Part shown: positions 56,031 through 63,877 of the stretch, one piece after another | Position numbering within the stretch: position 1 is the first letter of the stretch | Layout: every line of letters begins with the position of its first letter | Origin: Amylibacter sp. | Lineage (GTDB): Bacteria > Pseudomonadota > Alphaproteobacteria > Rhodobacterales > Rhodobacteraceae | Direction of reading: 5' to 3' | DNA length: 64,000 nt | Assembly: GCA_021775355.1 (NCBI GenBank) | Contig: JAJFHZ010000040.1 | Location: 32,166 to 96,165 of the forward strand | The notes under the pieces: generated by a model | What the model was told of the DNA's origin: nothing | The model's input: only the letters and a program-made list of their open reading frames with translations | The model's database searches: none | Position numbers and translations under genes: made by a program

Positions 56031-59000
56031 CTAGATAACTGAAACGTCAAGAACGAATACATCAATGAGCGCCAATAGCTCGGTTGGCATCTGAGCTTCT
56101 ATGCTTTCCTTGAGTTCGTGAGCGTTGGAAATGCTGTGTTTCTTCAGACCTGCAACTTTCTCAAGCGGTCCGAACCAAATGGCGAGGTATACGCCTTGCT
56201 GCTCCGCCTCTGGATGGATTGAATAACGTTCATGAAGCTGCGCTGCCGCCGCAGTGTATAGCTCTTTATGCCACTGCCCTTTGACTTCTGTGACAAGAAG
56301 TCGGCGCGTACCACCAATCATCTTTGTAACAGTGAAGTCGCTTCGCTTTGCCGCTTTGAGCTGATGCTCTAGAGTTATCGAAATGCCTTGAGGTTGAAGG
56401 CGCAGGCTCAAACGCTCGGCAATCCTTTCAGTACTTTGGTTTTCGCCTATCCGTTGACCTTTCTCATAGAAAACGGTGGCGGAGTTGTACTCACCGCCAC
56501 CAATTGCTTTCTGGAAGTCTTGAAGCTCTTGGATCACGAGTTGACGCAGACTTTCCACTGTGACCACTGCATCGTGGTCCAGTAGGTTTACAATTTCTTG
56601 GGGTGAAAGAGGCTCGAAGTCCCTCAAAGCCTTCTTCCGAACTTGACCGGCTCGAATGCTCTTCAAGTCTTTGTGCATGTCAACGTAGCGTTGATCCACA
56701 AGTAGTCGGTCAAGTACAGCTAAAGCTGCATCGGGATCATCTAAGCTTATGGACCAGACGACTTCTGTAAGAAAACGATATGCATTCTCTCCCTCAGGAC
56801 TGCTTGTGCCGTGGCTACTGGGTAATGGTACCTTTGGCCACATGTCGATAAATGCATCAAGTATGGCCTCAATCTTGCACGCGCTCAGAATTGGATAGTA
56901 AGGATGATCACTGCGGTTCATGGACCCGGATCGAGTGTGGAGTGCAAATAAGGTGTTTCGATCCGCTTTAAGCCAATTCCAATAGAGGGTCTGCGGCTCT
57001 TCCAAAAAGTAAAATGCTCGAACGAACCAGAACTTCTGTCTAGCGATAAGTTCCTCACTATCTATATCTGGCGGCCAGAAAAACATCACGGCAGAGCAGT
57101 GGAAGGCAATGAGTTCATTCAATTGCTCGCGATTGCCATGTTGGGCAGCGATCTCAAAAAGCTCTTCCTGTGCTGAAAGCGGCATGCTGTCGTATTGGTT
57201 TAGCCATTCAATCGAAAGCTTTGCTCCGAGTGGAACAAATACGCTGTCATATTTGAGCCATCTTGCCTGTGGATGATTGCAGGAACGGTCCGCAAGTTGA
57301 GGCTCAAGATATTGTCTACAGAAGGTTTCAGCTTCTTTGGCTGTGGGGAACAGTAAGCGATCAACTTCTGACCGAAGCGCTATTCTTTCCTCTTCTTTGA
57401 CAGCGTCATAATGCATGTCGAGATTAGTCTTCAATGCTGCAAGAAGGGGCGTCTCTACAGCCTCAAGGTTCCCGTCTGACCGAAGGATTTCCAAGCAAGC
57501 AGCATACAAAATTGTCTCGGACTTTTGGTACTGCGAAGCACACTGAAGTTCAGCTAATTTAGACAAATTTGGAACATTAGGAGCTATGAAGTCGAGACAA
57601 TTTAGAAGCGCTGTCCGAACAAGGTTCTCATCGCCGAACTCGCGTTTGATTTTGTCAGGCTTCATAAGCACCAAGTCGGCAAAGCGAACTAGGCACCCCC
57701 AATGACGTCCGCCTTCGACAAGTTTACGATTGTCTTGAACATACTTGATATTAGCTGCCCTGCTTTCGTCTTTTAGAGTTCGGAGGCGCTTCATCTTGCG
57801 GGTATGCCTGAAATTCGGTATCCGGTCCTCCCGCTCGGATTTTTTGGCTGCTCGATTGGACTTGGTCCACTCACTCATGAATGCAGGCTTTTCCAAAGCT
57901 TGCTCGCGCATGTGTCGTCGTAAGCTGTCAGGCCCTCTGCTTGCTTTGTCGCGATGCAACTGGTGGTGGGCTATGAAACTTGCCCATAATTTCTGGTTGT
58001 CAGTCTCAAATGCTAGGTCGACTACGAATTTGTAGTCATCGGCATGAAAGTTCAGGCCGGAATGAGATTGCCAATCGAACTGTTCAAACTTGATCTGGCG
58101 AATTTGCTCTCGGTCCTTTAGCCTCTCGAATACGTGAGCAATAATGCCTTGGCGCAAGTCACCAGTTTCCCGAAGCACTTTTACCGCATCACTTTGATCC
58201 GCGCCTTTGCTCTCATGGAAATTCAGATTACTTACCCATTGCCAAACTTGTCTGGGGTCGTGGGGAGGCGTAGCCAATTCGAAGTAGCGATCTAACATTG
58301 ATCCAATAATTTTGCTTATACCGTTTCGGCAATCACAATTGTATGACTTATTACCACACTTGCAGGCAAGGTCTTCGGTTAGGTCATCCAGAAGCCATTC
58401 GACAATTTCCAAATCTAAGCAAGCGATGAAGCGCTTCACAAAGTAACGCGCACCTATTGTACGATCAAGACGATCCTTGTTGCCGGGATAGAGATGTGCG
58501 CAGACCCGAAAGAAGCCTGCCAGATAGGTCTTCTCGAATGTTTCTGCACCTAGCGTTTCGATGATCTTGGCGACGACCTTTAGTGAGGTCTGACTTGCCT
58601 CAAAGATCAAGACCGCTAAGTCCGAATAATGATCATAGCCCTCTGCTTCGAGCAAACATCTGCTCGCCAAAACGCGAGTGTTCTCGTTTTGGTCAAGCGA
58701 AAGGACAAGCTGTCGCAACTCGCTGGTCAACTTTGCGATTGCTGGTGACCCGACCAAGAGTTCCAAAATCAGATCGCGCAAGTGCCCATCACCTCTTTGC
58801 GCCAGAAGGGGCTTGATCTCGTTCACCACTTCTTGTGTGAAAAAGCCTGCCACACTGAACCTGCGCCAGAAATCCCCTCTGCGGAAGTAAGGGTCTTGGT
58901 CTTCGATGTCCTTCAGTCGGTTCACGAGTAGGCGCTTTGACGAAGGTTCAAGTTGAGAAGGGTCGCCGTTGGCTAATACAGCGTAGGGGTCCAGACCAAT

Positions 59001-60053
59001 CGCGGCTTCTTGAATTGGCTTGTTGCCCAGCGATGCCATCCAGCCGAGCATACCACGTAGTTCATCTCGAACAGTTGAGTTGGGGGCGATGATTGGCAGG
59101 CATTTGGACAAGGTCAAAGGATCTGAGAGGTCCGCTATCCTCTTTGTGAGATAGTTCGCTGCGCAGTATTCAGAGACGATCTTGTGAACCGGGCGGTGCT
59201 GATCAGCGTTGTCTCCCGGTTTGAAGAGCCTAGTTGCTAGGATGCCTTCAACCGCATTATCACTGTCAAACAGCGCAGCAAGCAAAGGGTACATCCGGTT
59301 TTCGCTGGCTTCGCTTGTGCCGATACCCTCTGCACCGGACAGCAATAGCTTGGTGAAAACTTCAGAGGCAAGCTGTACCTTTCTTGTGGTGGGTAGTGTC
59401 TGCTTGCTTTTTCCGACTTGGGCATTTGCTTCTTTCGCCAGTCTCTCGACGGCTTGTTCAAAGATTGATCGCTTGTCGGTGAAATGTCGCCCACTCTCGA
59501 CAAAAGCGTCAGCAAACAGTTTCAAAAACTGCGGGTTCGGAAGTAGTGCCTCTAAGTCAAATCGAGCGACTTCGTTCCGGAACCCCACAAAGTTTTCGCC
59601 CGGAGCGTGGTGTTCAAAGATTTTACGTTGTTCCGTCTCATCAAATTCGCGAAGCCTGACCACCAGTGGTGAATGGCCAAGAAAGTCTTTGAACGAGCTT
59701 GTAGCTGCGTTATCCCACTCACTGGAACGGCTTGAAACTATAACGTGGGTTGGGTTTGCGTTTCGGGCATTGCCAAGAAGTCTGTGGATGCCTGTTTCGT
59801 CAACTTTCGCCAACTCATCAAACGCATCAATGATAAGTGGGCTATTTTCTGCGGAGGCTCCCACCTGCCCAAACACGTTTGCAGTAATTGCTGCGCTGCC
59901 CAATTGCTGAGCGAGGCTATTCATAAATTCGGTTTTACCGCCACCTGGTTCTGCTAAAACTACAACGTATTGTGATGCAGCTAACAACGATGCCTCGCTG
60001 TATGCTTCTTTGTCGTTAAAGAGTGTTCGAGGGAGATAAAAAGCTTTTTCCAT
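56031..60053 (-). CDS. NACHT/STAND NTPase with C-terminal PD-(D/E)xK nuclease motif, putative defence protein
   Basis: 1340 residues. The N-terminus is an NTPase with no effector domain in front: Walker A AEPGGGKT (34-41), Walker B LIIDAFDE (73-80) with the NACHT-type DxFDE, and Sensor-1 Arg109 in IVSSRSSEW. A long helical middle (about 250-1150, HEAT/TPR-like in look) contains CxC-x6-CxC (C564, C566, C573, C575), a possible zinc site. At the C-terminus SDFTV (Asp1239), VTEVKG (Glu1256, Lys1258) and AQL (Gln1272) match the D...ExK...Q pattern of PD-(D/E)xK nucleases. Such STAND proteins often sense phage proteins, then kill or degrade. Beside tRNA-Ser in accessory DNA, so probably defence; not proven. 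Confidence 0.8.
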   Translation of the reverse strand: MEKAFYLPRTLFNDKEAYSEASLLAASQYVVVLAEPGGGKTEFMNSLAQQLGSAAITANVFGQVGASAENSPLIIDAFDELAKVDETGIHRLLGNARNANPTHVIVSSRSSEWDNAATSSFKDFLGHSPLVVRLREFDETEQRKIFEHHAPGENFVGFRNEVARFDLEALLPNPQFLKLFADAFVESGRHFTDKRSIFEQAVERLAKEANAQVGKSKQTLPTTRKVQLASEVFTKLLLSGAEGIGTSEASENRMYPLLAALFDSDNAVEGILATRLFKPGDNADQHRPVHKIVSEYCAANYLTKRIADLSDPLTLSKCLPIIAPNSTVRDELRGMLGWMASLGNKPIQEAAIGLDPYAVLANGDPSQLEPSSKRLLVNRLKDIEDQDPYFRRGDFWRRFSVAGFFTQEVVNEIKPLLAQRGDGHLRDLILELLVGSPAIAKLTSELRQLVLSLDQNENTRVLASRCLLEAEGYDHYSDLAVLIFEASQTSLKVVAKIIETLGAETFEKTYLAGFFRVCAHLYPGNKDRLDRTIGARYFVKRFIACLDLEIVEWLLDDLTEDLACKCGNKSYNCDCRNGISKIIGSMLDRYFELATPPHDPRQVWQWVSNLNFHESKGADQSDAVKVLRETGDLRQGIIAHVFERLKDREQIRQIKFEQFDWQSHSGLNFHADDYKFVVDLAFETDNQKLWASFIAHHQLHRDKASRGPDSLRRHMREQALEKPAFMSEWTKSNRAAKKSEREDRIPNFRHTRKMKRLRTLKDESRAANIKYVQDNRKLVEGGRHWGCLVRFADLVLMKPDKIKREFGDENLVRTALLNCLDFIAPNVPNLSKLAELQCASQYQKSETILYAACLEILRSDGNLEAVETPLLAALKTNLDMHYDAVKEEERIALRSEVDRLLFPTAKEAETFCRQYLEPQLADRSCNHPQARWLKYDSVFVPLGAKLSIEWLNQYDSMPLSAQEELFEIAAQHGNREQLNELIAFHCSAVMFFWPPDIDSEELIARQKFWFVRAFYFLEEPQTLYWNWLKADRNTLFALHTRSGSMNRSDHPYYPILSACKIEAILDAFIDMWPKVPLPSSHGTSSPEGENAYRFLTEVVWSISLDDPDAALAVLDRLLVDQRYVDMHKDLKSIRAGQVRKKALRDFEPLSPQEIVNLLDHDAVVTVESLRQLVIQELQDFQKAIGGGEYNSATVFYEKGQRIGENQSTERIAERLSLRLQPQGISITLEHQLKAAKRSDFTVTKMIGGTRRLLVTEVKGQWHKELYTAAAAQLHERYSIHPEAEQQGVYLAIWFGPLEKVAGLKKHSISNAHELKESIEAQMPTELLALIDVFVLDVSVI

Positions 60054-60083
60054 AATACGCCACTATTAAACAAACGCGAGTGT

Positions 60084-60105
60084 TAGCGCTAGTCTTCAAC
60101 TGAAG
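60084..60105. promoter_or_regulatory. Tandem palindromes upstream of the NACHT gene
   Basis: TAGCGCTA (60084-60091) and CTTCA-AC-TGAAG (60094-60105) lie 30-50 bp upstream of the NACHT start, where a repressor could act. No promoter boxes are convincing. The rest of 60054-60332 holds no gene. Confidence 0.3.
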
Positions 60106-60332
60106 TATCGCACGACTAAATTACAATTACTGCTCGTTTCGACATATTAATAGAAACTCTTGTGGACAATGTCTGCTTTCCGATCGCAGCTCCTTTTCTA
60201 CCGCGGCGAGCGGCCCAAAGTCGACAGATCTACTGCACGGACTTTATTGCCGTTCGTGTCGACCAACTCGCTGACCGCCTTGTCACGGTGTGAGTAAACC
60301 TTTTATAGTTCAATAATACTTATTGGAGAACT

Positions 60333-60788
60333 ATGCTTAAACCCCTAATAATTATGATCGCAATGTTTTTTATAGCTACAACAAGCCAACAAACTAATGC
60401 TCAGAGCAAGCATGCTATAGAGACTCTGATAGCGTGCTTACACGATGTCTCTCTTTCAGCAGATGGTGATGATTTTACCGATTGCACCTCTAACATATCT
60501 GATGAGTGCTTTGATCTTGATCCCCCAGGTGGCTTTGGGCAAGGCGGGTTCACTGCGGAAAACTGTTTTCTTCAAGCAGTGGAGCAAATTAAGTTGAAAA
60601 TGAACAATTATTTAGAAAATGGTTGGCCTGATGCAAACAACACTCAAGCGGCAGCTCAGCGGACAAAGCTGCCTTTTGCGCCAGATGTGGAATGCAGCAC
60701 TCAAACGAGAACGCTGGCATTTACAATTCGTGTACCTGCACCCGATGTTCCTACATTCCTCGACGGTTCTTGTGCAATAGTTTATTAG
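60333..60788 (+). CDS. Secreted cysteine-containing protein of unknown function
   Basis: 151 residues starting at ATG 60333 behind TTGGAG. Signal peptide MLKPLIIMIAMFFIATTSQQ, cut near NAQS (about 24). Six cysteines remain in the mature part, spread as for disulfides in the periplasm. No family recognised. Divergent from the NACHT gene and followed 24 bp later by a second unknown gene. Confidence 0.65.
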   Translation: MLKPLIIMIAMFFIATTSQQTNAQSKHAIETLIACLHDVSLSADGDDFTDCTSNISDECFDLDPPGGFGQGGFTAENCFLQAVEQIKLKMNNYLENGWPDANNTQAAAQRTKLPFAPDVECSTQTRTLAFTIRVPAPDVPTFLDGSCAIVY

Positions 60789-60812
60789 TACGGGACGCAT
60801 AGGAGGAACCGT

Positions 60813-61514
60813 ATGCCTTTCGCGAAATTAAATGAAGATTTCATGGCGCGCTTTCAAAAGTATAAACTTGGTCTTGAAAAGATTATCGAGCGTCATCTTC
60901 CGGGGGACTTTTCTAAATGGGAGGAGGAACACTCGACTTTGAACGGGCGGGTGAAGACGGTTGATGGAACCAATCCAAACCCGACTACACTTGCGTGCGC
61001 TTGGGGGATATTCATTGCATTTAGTTTGGCAGAAGAGAGCCTCGATAAGGTAAACAAAAAAGCGGATATTGATGCCCTTATTAAATTAGAAAGAGCGATT
61101 GATGCAGCCTCAGAAGCTTTCAACTCTCTTTCGATGTCATCAACGTTGCGCATGAATAAAGCATTTTCGAACGGATTTGAGACATTCAGTGGCATTCCAC
61201 CTGTGATGCTGTGGAATCCACTAATAAATTCTTTATTGAGGGCTATTCCACCCACTAGAGAATATATTGAAGAAAATCATAAGAAACTAAGTAAACAAAA
61301 CTGGAAAGCCATGGCCGTGGCTGAGGAATGCCGAGAGGTGTTCAGCGCGCGTACTGGGCGTCCAGCTGCAAAATCCGTGCGTGATGAAGCTGACAAGAAG
61401 AACGAAGGAAAACCTGCACCACTGGTCATGTTTATTAAAGATGTTTTCACTGAACTTGAAATAAACTCAAGGGCGGACAGCGCGCTAACTGCACTTCGAA
61501 TAATCAGGAGTTAG
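60813..61514 (+). CDS. Unknown 233-residue cytoplasmic protein
   Basis: ATG 60813 is preceded by AGGAGGAACC, a strong site. The protein is helical and charged, with no signal peptide: KYKLGLEKIIERHLPGDFSKWEEEH at the start, a mildly hydrophobic helix TTLACAWGIFIAFSLAEESL, and a basic C-terminal half. Probably an operon with the secreted protein (24 bp gap). Function unknown. Confidence 0.7.
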   Translation: MPFAKLNEDFMARFQKYKLGLEKIIERHLPGDFSKWEEEHSTLNGRVKTVDGTNPNPTTLACAWGIFIAFSLAEESLDKVNKKADIDALIKLERAIDAASEAFNSLSMSSTLRMNKAFSNGFETFSGIPPVMLWNPLINSLLRAIPPTREYIEENHKKLSKQNWKAMAVAEECREVFSARTGRPAAKSVRDEADKKNEGKPAPLVMFIKDVFTELEINSRADSALTALRIIRS

Positions 61515-61540
61515 GGCGGTAACTTTCAGTTAACTCCTGA
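61504..61540. terminator. Perfect 10-bp inverted repeat at gene end
   Basis: TCAGGAGTTA (61504-61513) and TAACTCCTGA (61531-61540) with a 17-nt loop. The first arm covers the stop of the 233-residue gene. No T-tract follows, so it may be an mRNA-stabilising hairpin or an operator for the next gene. Confidence 0.4.
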
Positions 61541-61594
61541 CTGCATGGCCATTCAGCTTCATTTAGTCTCGACTCGTATAGATCGAGGAAAGAA

Positions 61595-61798
61595 ATGTCA
61601 TTGGAGCAAACCCATCTATTTAGCAAAGCCGCTTGCGGAGAGCCACAAGGGCAACAAAGCCGCGTTATCCATTCTCAACAAATTATATGGCCAGCAAACC
61701 AGTATCAGGCATTGTGTTTTGTGACACAGAAGCAAACGCACAAGAAGCCTTTGTGGAAGGAACTGAATGATCGTGAACGCTATGGCTCGGATAGATAA
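61595..61798 (+). CDS. Small unknown protein
   Basis: 67 residues from ATG 61595 with AGGAAAGAA upstream. Gln/Lys-rich and soluble. No family recognised. May be a remnant of a longer gene, since the C-terminus ends in a basic run without fold features. The ribosome-binding site favours translation. Confidence 0.4.
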   Translation: MSLEQTHLFSKAACGEPQGQQSRVIHSQQIIWPANQYQALCFVTQKQTHKKPLWKELNDRERYGSDR

Positions 61799-61854
61799 CT
61801 GAATTAACCAAGCTGATGGATAACCCGCCAGCAACATCTCGAAAGGATACTACT

Positions 61855-62574
61855 ATGGACTGTACTAGAAAATTATTATGGGATGCAGAAGTGCAAGCGC
61901 ATAATGCAATCATATTTAATGACGAACAATTGCTGGCAAAGATACCGCGCTTTGTTAGATTTGAGGGCGACTTCAAAGGGACAGCGCATGAGCTGGTGAA
62001 GCGTGTGGCTAAATATGATCCTGTTGCCGGTGACGGGCCGGAAGAGACAGCCACCAGTGATACCGACCCCTACGATGCCGCTATCAATTGGTTGAGTATT
62101 TACGGTGTGAAATATGATGAGGGTGAAGGCGTCCAAGGAGACCCGTGTTACTGCGGATGTGACCTCCCTGCCAAGATGGATGACATTTATTTGACTAACG
62201 AATGCATGAATAATGGAGAGCCTACATGGTCAGGCGGGACGATAGCTGAACAAGAATGGGCATTGGAAATGCGCGCGAAAGGCTGGGACCGCAGCCCAGT
62301 GGACCATCCTGATTATCAAAGGCGGGTCATCTGCGGTGGGGCCAGCCAACGGGAGGAAGTCCTAAATATGATCCTTCAGGCAATGGAGTTGGCCTTTGAA
62401 CAATCTGATGATGGTGTACCACTCGGCTTATTGCAGGATTGTATAAATAACTACCTACGTAGCAACCCTGACCAATCGCTATCCATCGAAGCCAAGTTTA
62501 TTCTTCAAGAGTTCTTCTCGGCTTGGGCTGAATTTCCTAAGTCACCTAAATGCGACCCTGAGCTGCCATTCTAG
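61855..62574 (+). CDS. Unknown acidic protein with CYCGC motif
   Basis: 239 residues from ATG 61855, eight bases after GAAAGGA; an earlier in-frame ATG at 61816 has no such site. Acidic overall. A Cys cluster GDPCYCGCDLPAKMDD (about 95-110) and a later Cys in NECMN suggest metal binding. A helical C-terminal third (REEVLNMILQAMELAFEQSDD) follows. Not recognised as a known family. Confidence 0.65.
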   Translation: MDCTRKLLWDAEVQAHNAIIFNDEQLLAKIPRFVRFEGDFKGTAHELVKRVAKYDPVAGDGPEETATSDTDPYDAAINWLSIYGVKYDEGEGVQGDPCYCGCDLPAKMDDIYLTNECMNNGEPTWSGGTIAEQEWALEMRAKGWDRSPVDHPDYQRRVICGGASQREEVLNMILQAMELAFEQSDDGVPLGLLQDCINNYLRSNPDQSLSIEAKFILQEFFSAWAEFPKSPKCDPELPF

Positions 62575-62625
62575 TCCCGATGTATTCATCTTTAAGGGCC
62601 GGAAGCAGACCTTTGACTAAACCAA

Positions 62626-62862
62626 ATGAACGGCAGTAATGCCCGCATAGTGGAACTTCACCACGAACAGTTTCTACATGCTATAAGAACTCAGTCCCAA
62701 GGCTCTTATCAGGTGGCTTTTTCTTTCCTGACTTTCGTACCAACTACGCGCGATCGCATGCGCGCGCGAGGCACGGGGTATTACACACAGCAAGAAAACG
62801 GCTTGTTCGCGGGTGTATATGTCCGCACAGCTGACATTGCCTCCTTTAACTTCTACAGTTAG
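62626..62862 (+). CDS. Small unknown ORF
   Basis: 78 residues, no good ribosome-binding site, 51 bp after the previous gene. Contains a hydrophobic patch VAFSFLTFVP and Tyr/Arg-rich remainder. Coding status doubtful. Confidence 0.3.
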   Translation: MNGSNARIVELHHEQFLHAIRTQSQGSYQVAFSFLTFVPTTRDRMRARGTGYYTQQENGLFAGVYVRTADIASFNFYS

Positions 62863-62884
62863 TCCTTTTTACTACAATTTATGG

Positions 62885-62900
62885 GCAGCCCAAGGGCTGC
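62885..62900. terminator. Hairpin between convergent small genes
   Basis: GCAGCCC-AA-GGGCTGC, perfect 7-bp arms, between the plus-strand 78-residue ORF and the minus-strand membrane ORF. Very short loop and weak T-tract. Confidence 0.4.
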
Positions 62901-62966
62901 TTAGAGCCCAAACTATCGAATGCTAAGCGCCGTATGATTGACCCCCACGATAGGCAACCCCATCGT

Positions 62967-63275
62967 TCAGTAAAGATTAAATGCACCCCATATAAATCCG
63001 AAAGCAGCAACGTCACTGGACGCGAGGGCCGCGAATGCAATCAGTTTAGCTGCCGTTGATGGTTGGCGTAATTTCCAAAGCCTTTGGCGCGGTATCAAAA
63101 ATATAATCGGCATGCATAGTAACGGCATCCATGAGGGTGGTGTGGACATGTTTGTGATGGTCAGCATCGGCACCAATACACATACGGTGGTGAGATTCCC
63201 AACCGAATTGGATAAAATAAACGATTCAGCCACCACTTGATTGCATTGTCTTCGTGCTTGCCAATCGTTCGGCAT
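62967..63275 (-). CDS. Small membrane protein, unknown
   Basis: About 102 residues from ATG 63275, two bases after the stop of the upstream gene, so probably translationally coupled. Two to three hydrophobic segments (SVGNLTTVCVLVPML; WMPLLCMPIIFLI; AKLIAFAALASSDVAAFGFIWG). No family recognised. An in-frame upstream start at 63326 would overlap the neighbour. Confidence 0.5.
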   Translation of the reverse strand: MPNDWQARRQCNQVVAESFILSNSVGNLTTVCVLVPMLTITNMSTPPSWMPLLCMPIIFLIPRQRLWKLRQPSTAAKLIAFAALASSDVAAFGFIWGAFNLY

Positions 63276-63277
63276 CG

Positions 63278-63799
63278 TTACTTGTAGGTCAGGCCGTAGA
63301 AATCGCTCGAGGCCCATTCCATACAACGCTCTACCTGTTCATCTTTCGCGCACCATGTAAGGCCCTTCAGCTCATCACCGTCTTCAATCCTACCTGCAAG
63401 CTGGGTACTAGGGTGAGCCTCCTCGGAGGTGGCAGTGAACGGGTATTTCTTATCTATCTTGCCATCCACGAACACTTGTAATGTGCCCACAATGCGCTCA
63501 TAGTCCTGCGCATCACCCGGCTCTGCCGAAATATGTATTGTAGAAAAGTTCTGTGAAATCCATGCTTTAAGGTTGGTGGACTCCCCATATTGCAGCTTTT
63601 TAACATGCTGCGCCTTGCAGGATTTTTGAGCCATCGCGCCATTGTCCTCCATGTCCTGAAATCTATCAATGCATGCAGCATATGAACCGAGCGTGCCGCT
63701 TGCGGGCATCAGGTGTTGCCACTGGGGTGCTGTCAGCACTGTCACAGCTGCGCCAACAATAGCGCCTGCCAGCAGGGTTTGGATTACGTTATGTTCCAC
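63278..63799 (-). CDS. Membrane-anchored unknown protein
   Basis: 173 residues from GTG 63799, with GAGAGAG upstream. One N-terminal membrane helix (IQTLLAGAIVGAAVTVL, about 6-22) and a soluble domain with four or more cysteines and acidic runs. A TCAGGCA-TTGTT-TGCCTGA inverted repeat lies just upstream (63824-63842). Family not recognised. Confidence 0.55.
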   Translation of the reverse strand: MEHNVIQTLLAGAIVGAAVTVLTAPQWQHLMPASGTLGSYAACIDRFQDMEDNGAMAQKSCKAQHVKKLQYGESTNLKAWISQNFSTIHISAEPGDAQDYERIVGTLQVFVDGKIDKKYPFTATSEEAHPSTQLAGRIEDGDELKGLTWCAKDEQVERCMEWASSDFYGLTYK

Positions 63800-63823
63800 T
63801 GTTACTCTCTCTTTCTCAGTTGG

Positions 63824-63842
63824 TCAGGCATTGTTTGCCTGA
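63824..63842. promoter_or_regulatory. Inverted repeat upstream of membrane-anchored gene
   Basis: TCAGGCA and TGCCTGA, perfect 7-bp arms with a 5-base loop, 25 bp upstream of GTG 63799 and 36 bp from the IS left end. Operator-like in position. Confidence 0.3.
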
Positions 63843-63877
63843 GGCGACCAACAATAGCTTTGAATAGCCCCTAGAAT

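Noticed and set aside
56440..56510. Possible second copy of the tRNA-Ser 3' end (CACCGCCACCAATT)
   Set aside because: Only 13 of 16 bases agree with CTCCGCCACTAATT and it lies inside the NACHT coding sequence, so it is most likely coincidence and not an att site.
59209..59910. 233-codon plus-strand frame opposite the NACHT gene
   Set aside because: Ser-rich shadow of the minus-strand gene, no ribosome-binding site, and the minus strand has clear domain motifs.
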